Source of the DNA: Himantopus leucocephalus
Lineage: Eukaryota > Chordata > Aves > Charadriiformes > Recurvirostridae
DNA: 64,000 nt
Assembly: GCA_003993805.1 (NCBI GenBank)
Contig: RSEF01000005.1
Location: forward strand, 19,853,953-19,917,952
Reading direction: 5' to 3'
The position numbers and the translations under genes were made by a program. Under the pieces are notes generated by a model. The model searched no databases, was not told the origin of the DNA, and saw only the letters and a program-made list of their open reading frames with translations. Shown here piece by piece: positions 39,601-51,155 of the stretch (the stretch's first letter is position 1; each line of letters opens with the position of its first letter).

Positions 39601-42600
39601 TGGCTGTGGACTGTTTCTAATTTTACAGTTTCCTGTGCTTCTAGGAATAGTCGTTAGTTTCCTCAAACCAGAATACCCGGGTCCTGTTGTCTGCTGTCCA
39701 GCTTAGCTGTGTGTGCAACTTAACTGAAAATAGTACCTGGCTAATTTTAATATTCTCTTCTTTAACAAAAAAACCCACCCCAAACATCAAAACCGCAAAT
39801 CAATGGAAAAAGAACAACCAACCAGAGCTTCTTTTACTAACTGCAGTGAGCATGGGTGCCTTTTAACTTCTGTAAAGCTGGACAATTTGTAGGATACTGA
39901 GTTACTGAACCAGCAATTTACTTGAAGTGTCAGCAGATGTCTCTTTATCTGGACATCTCTTTTCATGCCACTGATTCTCTGTCTTCTCTCTCTTCTCCTC
40001 CCACTTTTTGTCTTATAAATCCTGTTTACTATACTGATATCCCAGAAAAGTTGGCTGTTTTGACTCTAGATTAATCTCTGTCAAATCTGAGAAAGCTTCT
40101 TTGAATCTTTGGTTCTCATGTTTGAAGGAAGGACAAAAATGGATGTCATTTGAAGTGACTTGCAAGTCCGTCACACTAGGAAAACAATATAACCAGATTT
40201 TTTAAAAAGTTCTAATTCAGTTTTTTAGAGTTGATAGCGTTACATACCTGTTTGTCGTTTTGGACCATGTTCCCTTTTTTTTTTCACCCAGAAAGAGAAT
40301 TCTGTTCTCCTCCATGAGGAGAGACAAAAATCTATTTTGACCACGTTTCAATACAGGTTATAGAAAACTAGTAGAAGAGACAGAGCTGTTTGATTTGAAA
40401 AGGCTTTGTCCAGTATTGTTCAGCCGTGTATGAACAAAGGCTAGTCTATTCTAAATCTCTAAGAGCTTGAGTTGGAGAGCAACCACTCCATTTTGCTACA
40501 TGACTGCTTTGCCTAGTTCAATTTGTATGTAATTTCCAGGGTACTTGAACGCCCAGACAAGGGGCACAGAACATGAGCTTATTTGAATAGCAATTGTTGT
40601 CTTAATTTCTCTTTTCAAAAGAAAGCTGCACGTCTTCAGTTTTTCTTGGGCTGATGCAGAAGAACTGTAGCATTCAAACTTACTGCTGGTCTAAAACCCG
40701 CTGCTAATTTTGCTGACTTTCTGTTGTAAGCCATTGCTTTTTGCATCCTCTTCCTTTACCATCACAACCATTCTTCTCCTCTTTTTTGGAGGGGGAAAAA
40801 GAGAAAAAGCCCTCAAGCTTTTATAAAGAAATCTAGACAGTGAATATAGATCTGATTGTGGTTGTCAGGCTTACAGCTGTACTGATTGAAGGTCTATCGT
40901 TAAGAAATCTAGTGGGCAAAGTAGAGGTATACACCACTGCTATGGAAGGTACAACCGTTGTGGCCTAATTTTTTGCTTTCGTAACACATGTACTCTACTC
41001 AGCACTCTGTTTTTCTGATGAGAGGCTTTCAGAGAACAGTTTTGTGCTGTTTACAATAGGGGCTCCTGAGAGAACTTCGTTCGACATTGACCAGCTTTGG
41101 ATGGGGACAATTGTTGGTTGCCATTGACTTAGTTTGGACTGAGTCTGCTGACAGAGTCGTGACAAGCTATTGTATCCCTTTGCCACTCTAGTTTTCTGTG
41201 TGTTTCCAAATACTGATTTAGTTGAGTGCTGACACGGTGGCTTTGTTTGTAGAATAATGTGTGCCTGACAATATAATCACCTTATTTTGTTTACTTTGTG
41301 CTAGCGATTTTACTTGGATTTTCCTTTACCTTTTTCACTTAGATATATTATCCGGGGTGACGATGAAGAATGGAATGAGGTGCTGAGCAAAGCAGGACAG
41401 AACGCTTCCGTCGTCAGTTTGAAAAGGTTAAGGAAGTTAAAAAACTCCACAGAGGTCTCTCTGGTCTTTCCTGCTGGCTTTATTACGCTGTTTTTCAAAA
41501 GAGTGAAGCTGCAGAGTTAAATGCAGATAAAATGAACGTAGCGTCCTTGATAGATTCTCAGTTTTCCTGGAGAAATGAGGGTGTGAGCACCTGAAAGCTC
41601 TACTGGGTACTCAGTGGTTCCTCTGATTGTAACTTTTTTCTGTTGACATGGTTAAGTCTTGATCCTGCTCATGCACAGAAGTTGGTACTGTTTCTCCCTT
41701 GGGTCACTTTTAAAGAAAGAACTCATTCCATGTAACTGTCCCATTTGCTTTGGGAGCTGCCACTGGGTGGGAGCCTATGATATTCCCATTGGAGAAAATG
41801 CAAATTCAGGGAAGAATAATTCTTTCAAATGTGAGCTTAAGCCTGCGAAATATTGAGTCTGCGGTTCTGCAGTTCATTCCTTTTCATCCGTCTTCCTTCT
41901 TCTACCTTGCCCAGCATGGAATCTTTCCTCATTTTTTCCTTGGGGATTTATAGTTAAGACTTGCCTGCTTGCTTATTTCCCTTTCCTGGGGTGCCTGACA
42001 GCTGAAGTAATTATGTGATCTCTATTTCATCCTTTATATATGCGTGGGGTTTTTTTTCATGAATGCTAGAAGCTGTGAGTTTCCAGAAACCTTACAGGAA
42101 AGAGAGAGTCTTGTCAGTGCTTATAAAGATCCGAGCTCTGTCGTGTTTGCTCTAGTCAGAATCTAGCGCAGGAACAAAATTGTATACTTAAAACTGTCAG
42201 TGCTAATATTTTTTCTAGGTACTATAAATTCCAGATGCCCTATATGAATCACCTTTAGGACACATAACTTAAAGTCTTGAAAAGCAATGACAAGAGCTAA
42301 AAATCAAGATCTTACGGGATTCAAATTGGGTTAGAGTATCTGAAGACGCTAGAAAATCTAGGTCATACTCTTGTTCATGCTTTCTCTAGCACCAGTTTAA
42401 ATGACCCAAGAAACTGGAAGTATTTTTTCTCAACCACGTTTCTATGTAGACCCTTGTCCCCCTTTTACAACAAAAATTTCCCAGCCGGATGGGAATCTAG
42501 TGTATTTTAACAGATATTTTGTTCCTGTTTCCCAGTGAGAAGAAGAGAAAATTAGAAACAGCAAGAGGACCCAAGCAACAGAAGAAATTTAAGAAGACTA

Positions 42601-42629
42601 AAGATATAAAGCAGAAGTGGAAGAAATGA
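18502..42629 (+). CDS. NAT10: NAT10, RNA cytidine acetyltransferase (complete)
   Basis: NAT10 makes N4-acetylcytidine in 18S rRNA, tRNA (with THUMPD1) and mRNA, using acetyl-CoA and ATP, mainly in the nucleolus. Exons: 18502-18609, 20059-20150, 20826-20997, 21307-21429, 22189-22250, 23154-23268, 24607-24714, 25584-25717, 26087-26180, 26545-26643, 27207-27343, 27852-27976, 28287-28437, 28918-29014, 29790-29906, 30883-30984, 31092-31166, 31773-31889, 32078-32211, 34359-34407, 35052-35145, 35238-35348, 36426-36598, 37089-37208, 38219-38317, 38722-38795, 41343-41426, 42536-42629. The total is 3060 nt, 1019 residues (human 1025), in frame throughout. The start reads MQRRKVDNRIRVLIENG, as in human. 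Walker A is TAARGRGKSAALGLA with Lys290; Walker B is ELVVIDEAAAIPLPL (Asp388-Glu389). The GNAT acetyl-CoA loop is RIAVHPDYQGMGYGSRAL, with Gly641. The C terminus is Lys-rich, as expected of a nucleolar signal. Introns are GT-AG; the one at 28438 is U12-type. The longest introns (18610-20058, 32212-34358, 38796-41342) hold only the repeats and gap listed separately. Confidence 0.98.
18658..18692. repeat. Poly-G run of 21, single N, then short GT repeat
   Basis: G at 18658-18678, N at 18679, then GTGTGTGTGTG. It lies 48 nt into NAT10 intron 1. The N marks an assembly join, so lengths are unreliable. Confidence 0.9.
19040..19139. other. Assembly gap of 100 Ns in NAT10 intron 1
   Basis: Exactly 100 Ns, the usual placeholder for a gap of unknown size. 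The right flank starts inside a CR1 copy, so the missing sequence probably includes the rest of that repeat. Confidence 0.97.
19140..19198 (+). repeat. CR1 LINE 3' end next to the gap
   Basis: TGGTTGGACTTGATGATC, then AAGGTCTCTTCCAACC and a terminal GATTCTACGATTCTA octamer repeat: the 3' end of CR1 in plus orientation. Its 5' part is lost in the gap. Confidence 0.9.
28438..28917 (+). promoter_or_regulatory. NAT10: U12-type (minor spliceosome) intron 13 of NAT10
   Basis: The donor is GTATCCTTAC (28438-28447), the U12 5' splice-site consensus. The branch site TTTCCTTAAC lies at 28896-28905 and the acceptor TTAAG ends at 28917, about 13 nt beyond the branch A, which is the short spacing expected of U12 introns. 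Joining GACCT to ATACTACGTA gives Asp-Leu-Tyr-Tyr-Val-Asn, matching human Glu-Leu-Tyr-Tyr-Val-Asn. No polypyrimidine tract precedes the acceptor, also typical of this class. Confidence 0.9.
32807..32871. repeat. 32-nt exact duplication either side of one N
   Basis: Bases 32807-32838 and 32840-32871 are identical (TTTCTATGAGAGCATGCC through CAGTAGAG) and separated by a single N at 32839. This is what an unmerged contig overlap looks like. It lies in NAT10 intron 19. Confidence 0.93.
32872..32945 (-). repeat. CR1 LINE 3'-end fragment
   Basis: TAGAGTAGAATATTTCAG, GTTGGAAGGGACCTACAATG and GATCATCTAGTCCAAC form the reverse complement of a CR1 3' end. The repetitive left edge adjoins the N seam, which may explain the failed join. 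Confidence 0.88.
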
Positions 42630-43325
42630 CTTTAAAGCCAATCAGTGAACTTGAATTAACAAGTGACGGGTCTGTACTTCAGAAGTACTATTCTCCTTTA
42701 AATCAAAAGACTTTCTTTTGGGGGGTGAGAGCTGGAGGGAAGGAAAAGCCTTAGAGGCATTTTTAAAGTGTTTGTATTACGGGAAGTACAGTGACACTGC
42801 CAGGAGACAGTCTATGAAGATTTTTTATGGAGTGTGACTGCAGAGCTTGAGCGAGGCACTGTGCAGCACACTGGGATATTATGAGGGTGCTTTAGCAGCT
42901 ACAGAGTTTCCATTCCAAGACGGCAGATACATGTGTAAACTTTCCCGCATCTTAATGGTTGGTGTCTTTATTAAAAAAGAGTTTGGACAACAAAGGATAG
43001 AAATGTGTTAGGCTTTGGTATGTGACTCTACCTTTTAGCATTGCAGCACATCTTGATATATGCAGCTACTGGCTCAGTAGTCGTACCGCTCACTGCTTTG
43101 GAGCTTGAGGGAGTTTTCGGCGTGAACGACAACTGACTTTTTATTTGGGGCTGGCTATCCAGGGAGCACTAACCATGTTGTCAGTTCAGACTCGTGATGT
43201 GGTTGGTCCTTGCTTGCAGGAGTTCAGGGTGTACAATGAACACTTCTATTTTGGAAGGCAGTCTATAGTTCCTACTTACTGTGCTGCTCAAGCAGCTGTA
43301 ATAAAGGCTGATCTTTGGCATTCAC
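42630..43325 (+). other. NAT10: NAT10 3' UTR with poly(A) signals
   Basis: Starts after TGA 42627-42629. ATTAAA at 42970-42975 and AATAAA at 43300-43305 are candidate poly(A) signals; the second would give a 3' UTR of about 0.7 kb. The true site needs transcript data. Confidence 0.6.
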
Positions 43326-46300
43326 ACTTGCTTACAAGGTCTCAGCATTCCCATAGCTCAGCAATTTACATTTCCTAGTTCTCAAGCCGGGGAGTGTGAT
43401 TACCAGGTGCGGGGGAAGCTGCTTGGGCCATTCTGCCTGCTATCGGCTGACCTAGAGCTGCTGCTTGGCTTTGGTGGGAACTTTTGTGTTAAGGTCGCCA
43501 GGAAGTCAGCACTATCATCCTGACACCTGGTCTGAGCGATCTTCTCTTTGAGCTCGGAGGCCAGTTGAGCAGACAAGCCACTGAACTCCCCAGCTCTGCT
43601 ACGCGGTGGTCCCTGCTTGGCAATAAGTATGTACCAGTCTGGTGCTGGGACTTTCTGTGACTGCAGTACTCCACATTTGGTGCCTGTCAGACTCCAGAGG
43701 CTTCAAAACGAGGGCAAACCTTTGACACAGAATGTCCCTGTCCCAAACCTAAGTGCCCTGATGCATTGTCTTGATGGTCCAGCTTCATGCCCTAGAGGTT
43801 TGGAACAGAGAGACTTACCTGCAGCTGATACACAGCTGCATTATATTTACTCGTAGATCTCGCAGCTCCTTTTTCCAGCAAATCCTTGAAGAAACATCTT
43901 CTTCCTAGGTAAAGATAGTATTTCCTCTCTAGAAAGCTGTTTTATGAAGCATCTATATTGAGCGTGGGCCTTAGCTTAATGCATACAGCCCACCCTGTGT
44001 ATACCTTTGGTTACTGAGCCGCCGTGTCAGAGTCAGTGGCAAGGGCACATCCCCCATGTTGTGGGAGCAGCTGAACCCTGAGAAGGGGGATCTGCAGCTG
44101 CAGCCCTTAAAGGCTTGACGAGGGGGCCATTATCACCCGGCTGTGTGAAAGAGCAGCACTGGCAGCCTGCAGGGATGAGGTAGTGGTTGTCTGTCCTGAA
44201 CCAGCTCTAAAGAAGTTGTAAAAGGAGCAGATGTGGAAGGTGAGAAGTGTGAGGCTCTTCACAGCTGCCCGGAAAGCCCTCAGAAGTAAAGGTGAGTGTG
44301 AATTCTCTCTGGTTTTGCTGTTGTTATTGTAAAAAATAGGGTAAGTGGTGGCCTTGCTGGGAGAAGGGTGAAGAGCTACAACGCCTTGCTTTGGGAGACT
44401 GCAGCTAGTGCTGGAGCCCTTTCAGGGGACACTCCCCGGATGGGTGAGAGGAGGTTCTGGCAAATGGGAGTAGCGTGGCTGGACGGTTGGCCCTGGAAGC
44501 TGCTCTCTAGCCCAGGGGCTCTGCAGCATCACAAACGCATTTCCTACAGATACCTGTAGCACTGTGGTTTTCCAATGTCTTGCTTAGCTTAATGCAGGAA
44601 CCTATCGAGTCGGTCACATTTGTCTGAGGGATGGTGATTGTAGTAAAAGGTTTTTTTATGGATTGTCCCTAGCCGGTCACATCCTTTAGCCATTTGAGGA
44701 AGGGGGATGACAAAGATGTGCTTGAAGTGTAGTGGTCAGGTAAGGAACTGGTATCAAATGGTTACTGACTGCATATCATTGGCTTGCCCACTTCATGTGC
44801 TCTGCTTGATGAGATTCAGCTGTGATTTAACAGGCTGCAAGTCAAAGCTTTAAACACTTTTAGGGTTCTTTTAGTGTTGGAACTTTGCACTAATAAAGCA
44901 GCAGTAATTATTTCAGATTCTCTAACCTATGCAGATTGCTGGATTTGTTCACCCAGGTGGTGGGGTTTTACTTGCTCTGGGTCTTACTGTCTAATAGGTG
45001 ACGGTATCAGAAGGGTTTTTTTATTGCATATTACTTCTTGTGCTAAGAAACTGCTGATTGAACTTCCTTAAAATGTAGAAGTGGTGCGAATTACAATGCA
45101 TGTCTCGGGAGGGCTGTTAAACTCTAGTTCTGCTAATAGGTTCAAAACTAAGGTTTAAGAGAAGTTTTATTGTAGAACACCCATGTGCTATTAGGGCTCT
45201 GAAATTGGTTTCTGGTTTTTAATGGCTAAGGTGATGACCAAATGCCCAAGAAGCTCAAAAAAAGTTCGTATTTATATGAAAAATATGTCAAAGTTTCTGT
45301 TTATTTCTAAGGCCATGCTAAATAGCTATGAAATGGTGTATGGATGCGATTGTCTTATGCTTCTGCTGGGACTGTGCCAAAGCTGTGACCTGCGCGTGGC
45401 CGTGATGAAGCTGTTAGTGTGTAAGCCTGAAGTCAGACTGAGCTTTCTGGTTGTTTCAGGAAATACGGTCTCATGGTAGTAGGCAGCAGTCATAAAAACT
45501 TCGACGCCTGACTTACTGGCACTGTCTTGGGTAAAGTGCATTGGAAGCATTCACGATGACAGGCTGGGTAGGAGCTGTTCTATAAAAGTATTTAAAGTCC
45601 AGCCAAGACTTCTTGTAAATTGTCTGTAAATCAAGGTGGAAGATAGGCAAAATTAAACTGGATTCTTCAAGCAAACTAGGATTTTACTGTTTAGCTGACA
45701 TCTTTCGAGAGCTGCCTCCATTGCCTTCTATAGGCTGTAGTAATTCTTGCTCTGTTGTCTGTGAATTAGGTGTACTGTAGCTGCTGTAAAAGACTTGGAG
45801 GGTTTGAGCTGCACGCGTGCCCCTCCATTTCTGAGTGGGAGTTGTATTTAAGGAGAATTCTGCTATTTCTACAGAAAACGTGTGTATTCAGTTGAACCGT
45901 TCTTTTTCAGGTTTTCCGTGTATTTTATGATTTCTGGCAGCTTTTTGGATTCCTCTGCCTGTCTATTGCTCTTTGAACAGCAAAGTGGAAAAAAGCCCTC
46001 AGATACTAAAATAAGTGAGAGATGTGGATTTTTTATTTTTATTTTTTTAACAAGTCTAGTCAAACCACATTTTCCTCTGTCTGTGCTTTCCATCAGTCAA
46101 GCTGGGTTAAAATTCCAGCTAGAGTAAGGGCTAGTTGAATGCAATCCAACAACAAAGCAAGAACGCCTGTCTTTCTGTAGCCAAAAGTGCACCAAAAATG
46201 CCACGCGACACTGGAGCTGAGAAGAGAGCGAGTTCTGTATCTTTGGATTTTAGGGTCGGGTGGGTTGGTTGGTTGGTTTTGAGCCTAAGTTTCCCTGCGA

Positions 46301-48288
46301 CTAGAGCAGGTTCCTGCTCTTTCTGGAGCTGGATCCCCTGCAGATGGGGCTGTGAATGCTTGAAGGAGGCTGGTGCGCTGCTAATTGCGGCGCACGCACT
46401 TAACCGCAGGCAAAGCCAGCTCAGCTGTCCGTGCCTCCTCCTTTCCTAGGCAGGGGAACAGGTCTCTGCACAACCCAGTAAACACATGCATTAGTGTCTC
46501 AGGCTGCATTTTAAACCTACGAGGTCAGCTTGTTGCCTTTTTTCAGTGCTCCCCGGATCGCTTGTCTGTCATGTTGCTGTAGGTTCACTCTCTCCTGCTC
46601 TCCTGTGCCCAGTGAGCTGGTTTGCCTGCAGTGATGGAGTACTGTGGCTAATTGGAGCAAAATGGGAAAGCCACGTATAGCTGAGCGGCTCTCTGCAGGT
46701 GGTGGGTAGATGTGACCTAGTTGTCAGTGGAATCATCCTGCTTGCTTGGAGACCCGTGAGCTATTTTGACAGCTGGAGCGAGCTGACCTCTGCGAAGTAT
46801 CTGGGAGGAAGTAAAACCAGTGAAGCTGAGGATCTCCCCTGCTGCTGCGAGCTGGCTGTACTTTTGGGAGGGCTCTTGCCTCCTCCAGCTGTGTGAGGGT
46901 GAAGCGAGCTGGCTGGGAAGCAAAGGTTGGTGTACTGGATAAGGGCAAGGCATAGAAGGGGCAGGAGGAAGTTATGTCTTTCCCATTTGGCCATCGTGAT
47001 ACTGTCTTGGGAGTTTTTTTGCTTCCACAGCTGGATTTTTGTTTGGCTATGTCACTACTTCTCCCCTATGTAGTCTCAGAACCATGAGCCTGTCTCTTGG
47101 TAAGGGCCCTAAAACTACTTGCACCTCGTGGCGTGCGTTTTCTAACGACTGCTTTCTGTTAGCAGGCGCGTGGAGGCTGAGGGTGGAGAGAGGTGGTGAG
47201 GGACGCAGGCAGCCTTCTCCTGCCCGGGCTAAACGTGGAGATGGGTGTGGGGTGAAATCCAGTGCTCGGACTAGTGAGTGCGTATGTGAAGCAATGAGCT
47301 TTGCCTGCCCAGTGCGTGAGGGCAGTGCTGTAGCCGAGCTGTTGTGAACTGCCCTGCTCGTTTTCTGGTTATAAACAGTAGGAAAATGGACGGCACCGAG
47401 ACACCTCCAGCTCTGGGGCTGGGCCGATCTGTGTTGCCGCTTGCAAGGCCATTTTCCCTGCTGTGCTGTGGGTTTTCATCATATGACAGAAACCTTTTTT
47501 TTTTCTGCCCCTCTTGCTTGGGCGAATAGCGCCGAGTGCAATACTTTATTTGCTTTCCTGTGGATTAATGGATCCCTTATACTGAAAATTAGCCCTGTGG
47601 GGAGGCAAATCTAGCTTTTGAGTCCTCTTCTCTGCCACGGGTGGTGGCGACAGCAGCTTGCTGCCCCTGTTCCTCAAGGGAGTTGCCACTCTCCTGGTTT
47701 TTTTTCCCCCTCTTGTGTCCCCTCAGCTGTCTCCCTCCTGGCAGGTGCAGGAAGCGCTGTCTGGTGTCTTGGGCAGCATTTGGTGAGGGCAAAGGGCCAG
47801 TTAGTGGTGGTGCTGCATTAGCCAGCACTTGCCTGCTGTGCGAGGCCTTATTGTAAAGCAAAAAGGTTTTATTTTAGTCCGAGAGCCATCGAGCATGTTC
47901 AGGCAGATGTGTGAGCTCCATTTATTTCCTCTGCTCCCTGAAATAATATAATTATGGCCAGCAAAGTTTTGTGCTTCCCCAAAGCTGGGCAAACTGCTAC
48001 ATTACTTTCTAGGACGCCAAGGGCAGGACTGTATAAAATAGAGGCGGTGTGCAATACTTTCATAAGAAATGTCTATTTAATCTACTTGTTAGAGTAAAAG
48101 TGCTCCAAAGGGAATCTTAGGTGTTTGTATTCCATGATTCTTGAGAACAAGTTCGTGTTTGTATTGGTGGGTTTCCAGTAGTGCTGGTGTAAGGGCACAG
48201 TGCAAGAGAAAGCACCCTCGTGTATCGTTCCCAGCAGACTGCTCTTCGGTGATGTAAATCAAATGCTAAGAAATGCTTGTGACGGTAA
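43326..48288. other. NAT10-ABTB2 intergenic region
   Basis: About 5 kb without a recognised gene. The part from about 46.1 to 47.9 kb is GC-richer and includes a short (GGTT)n run near 46261-46278. Several ORFs of 60-104 codons occur on both strands, but none has a domain I recognise or a convincing splice context. No tRNA, rRNA or interspersed repeat was seen. Confidence 0.55.
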
Positions 48289-48836
48289 TTTATTATAGAA
48301 CTGTATTTCAGCTCTTGCTACACCAGAGAGATAGGCTGCAGGGTTCCCTTTGTTTGGATGTGTGGTAGGAAATTGAAGGAAAGAAACAATTACAAAGAGA
48401 TTCTCAGCAGCCAAGTCCAGGTTCTGGCTGTATTAATGGTTTCCTCTGAAATGTGCTTCGTGTCCTAAGAAAGTATTTGAGTCCTGTAGAGGTAGCGCCA
48501 AATTCAGAGTTACAGCTCGGCCATCAGCCCCAAACTTGGTAGGTGTCTGCAAGATCTGTGGGGTAAACTTAAGGGAGGAAAAAAAAAAAGATAGTTCTGG
48601 ATCAAAGGTTGCGAAGTGACTCAGGAAGGAAGCGTTACCTGTTCTGAGGTGACTCGGGAAGAAAGCGTTACCTGCTTTTTCACGTCGTCTTTGTTAGCGT
48701 TTGGGAGGAAGTGAATCAGATGTTTAACTTGTGAGGACTGCTTGAATACCTCCAGGTTAATAGTTGCTTTAACCCTCATGGTCTCTTCTGCTGCAGAGAA
48801 GCAGCCTAGAATTAGGATTTTTTTAGACACTACCAT
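48289..48836 (-). other. Candidate unrecognised minus-strand transcript (two exons)
   Basis: Two exon-like blocks on the minus strand. Block 1 (48672-48790) follows acceptor TTCTCTGCAG and ends at AAGCAG|GTAACG. Block 2 (48433-48567) follows a strong pyrimidine tract and TTAAG, is open for 44 codons, and stops at 48433-48435. Joined, they stay in phase 0. An AATAAA lies at 48289-48294, about 140 nt after the stop. Both blocks contain several CpGs in AT-rich surroundings, which can reflect coding constraint. Without splicing at the acceptor, the frame opens at an ATG (48834-48836) with a short hydrophobic stretch (KKILILGCFSA). I do not recognise the product. Each block is short enough to be open by chance, so this is a candidate only. 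Confidence 0.25.
48616..48674. repeat. 33-nt tandem duplication carrying a GTAACG donor-like site
   Basis: Two copies with period 33 (starting at 48616 and 48649) share GTGACTC-GGAAG-AAGCGTTACCTG with two substitutions. On the minus strand each copy contains CAG|GTAACGCTT, so the repeat doubles a potential 5' splice site, and the 33-nt spacing keeps frame. Confidence 0.8.
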
Positions 48837-50600
48837 CTGCTGCTTGAAAAACAGGTAAACTTACTGCAGCTAGGGAAAATGCAAGGTGAACTTATCACTG
48901 CAAAAAATGTTTGAACTTAGGAAGGGGAAATAAATGCCTCTTTATCCCTTGTTTTGAAGTGTCAAATTAGGTATATATACCAAAACAAATTTAAGATGCT
49001 AAAACTGCAATGGCCTTCTCCACAGCAGTGTCTTTAAATATGGTTTTTCTCATTGTTAGAAGAGCAGAATAAATAACAGCGGCTGTGTATTTTAAAATTA
49101 CGTTGTTAATAAAATCCTGGTACATTTACATAAATGACAACAGTAATGTACAATTAACAAAGCATTGTAATATTACAGCAACAAAAGAGGACCTACATAT
49201 TTGTACAGATAGCTGGAGCAGCTACTTGAAAATACTTTCCAAGATAAAGCCTTTTGTGGTAGTTTTCAGGCAGACCAGTGATAATTTTGAAACACCTGTA
49301 TGGCTTTCTGATAATAAATAGGGTTATTGAAGCTGGTGATTTTCAAAAGTGGGTGTGTACCTAAAGCACCGATTGGAGTGTGCCCTGACCAACTTGTCTG
49401 TCAGCGTACTGAGCCCACGCTAATCATTCTGATCCTTGCGTGCAATTTGCCTCTCAAGTAAATCCTTTAGGAATGAGGCGATGTCAGATTTTGATGGATT
49501 TGTTGGGAGATGCTGTAGTTTGTTCTCATTCCCTTCATCTGCCTAAACCATGTCTGTGTCGTGCTCTGGAGCTTGGGCCCAGCTGAGCCTGCTTCTCCAG
49601 TGTGTATTAATTGTTGAATTTCTAAGAAGCAGTAGTTCTCCACTGAAAACTTGGCTTCCTCTTCTCCTTCGCCCACCTACATCGAATGTAAGCATCTTAG
49701 CAAATGCTTTTGGTGGGTGCTAACAAAGATCAGTGGGAGTATCTGAAGGTCTTTCCTTAAAGCTATTGGTAAGAGCAAGGTCTGTGTTTTTGCACAACTA
49801 AACTGCCTTCCTACGGTTGGGATTACTTCAAATGAAAAACACACGCAAAAACACTGCTTCAGCCTCAAAGCTGTAGATTGAACTGGCTCCTTTTAGTTCT
49901 TCTGAGTCAGCTAGAAGGTGGCCTAGAATGAGTCCTTTTGGACTAGGAACATCTGTCTGCTGCGAACAAAGGACAAATTTGAGCTGAGGCATCTTGTTTA
50001 AGCGCTGCCGCCTAAACGTCAGCCTGCAGCCTACCTCTAGGAACCAGTCCGGCGTGCACTGTGCCCAGTCCCCCCTGAGGTAGCGTATCTGTGGAAACAA
50101 CATCATTCCATGGATGAGGCTGTGCAAGCGGAGACTAGAGGTCAGAGCGTCTAATCCCAACTAGCTCCAGAGAGAGAACAAGCTGTCAAGCTATATGTTC
50201 CGCGAGATCTTCGGGAGACTCTTATTGCTATTTATGCTATCGCACAGTTTTTCAGCATAGTGCTAGTTCCTACTACACCTGAGTCTTTTGGAATACGTCT
50301 TTTATGGTGTGGGGTCTCACAGATAATGTTCCGGAACAGATTTTTAAGGTGACGGTTATTGGGACTGTCCGACCTCGATAGTGAAAGGGTAGACAGTCAT
50401 CTTTTCCCTCCTCAAAATGGATCCAGATTAACAACTAGCACAGTGAAACTATTGAAAAAAATACAAAAAAACAATTCTCCCTGCCCTAGCTCAGTTATTC
50501 ATGTTAGGTTTAAAGTGAGTAATTTCAGAGTTAGTTTCTACTCAGCTTTGAACATCTACAAAATATCTCTCTCAAGGTGCAAACAGTTTGGGGGAAGACT
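48837..50600. other. Region between the candidate transcript and the ABTB2 3' UTR
   Basis: AT-rich in the left half. The minus strand has an exon-like frame of 40 codons after acceptor GGTTTAG (49420-49542, ending in TAG) and a 110-codon open frame at 49828-50160. Neither is recognised, and neither can be joined confidently to another exon. Confidence 0.4.
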
Positions 50601-50636
50601 TACGTCAGAGTCTCTTGACATGTGTAGACACTGGTG

Positions 50637-51155
50637 TTTATTACAATGGTGAAGTAGTTTGTGTACACCAGCCTTTGTGTTCAGACAGATGACTCATTGA
50701 ACGGGCAGTGATCCATAGGATTAGAAAATCCCTTTTATGCAGCCTTTTTACAAGTAAAACATCTATGCGTATGAACTAGGTGGCCATTATGGTGTGGAGA
50801 CAGACACTTAAGACTACATATTAGGTGTTGGGTCTAGGTCATTTGCCTCGCTTCTCTACAGCCCTGCATTGTGCTTGTTTAAATGGCAGCGTTGATCTCT
50901 TCGGTTCAGGTTCTTCACTTGCAGCATCCTCAGTTCTTGTTTGCGCTGTGACAGTGTTTCTGTGACAGTAGTAGCACAGAGAAGCCAGCTCCCCCTCCGT
51001 CAGCGGGACGGGGCACAGCACCCTTGGCCTAGGGGGTATCTCTTGTAGGGGACTTTCAGCAAGATCCAGAAGGCAAACAGGAACGCCACAGCGTTTCCTG
51101 CCGACACATCCCGTGCAGTTTGAACCAGTGCTCCTGCCACTGTCTCGTCCCTTTT
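50637..51155 (-). other. ABTB2: ABTB2 3' UTR with candidate poly(A) signal
   Basis: Sequence beyond the ABTB2 stop on the minus strand. The first AATAAA on that strand lies at 50637-50642, giving a 3' UTR of about 0.5 kb; a longer UTR is possible. A 106-codon same-strand frame in it (50839-51159) starts at GTG in a different frame from ABTB2 and is taken as chance. Confidence 0.55.

Noticed and set aside
49828..50160. 110-codon minus-strand ORF with an acceptor-like TTTCCACAG inside
   Set aside because: One frame of this length is expected by chance in a window this size, and no consistent donor or partner exon was found.
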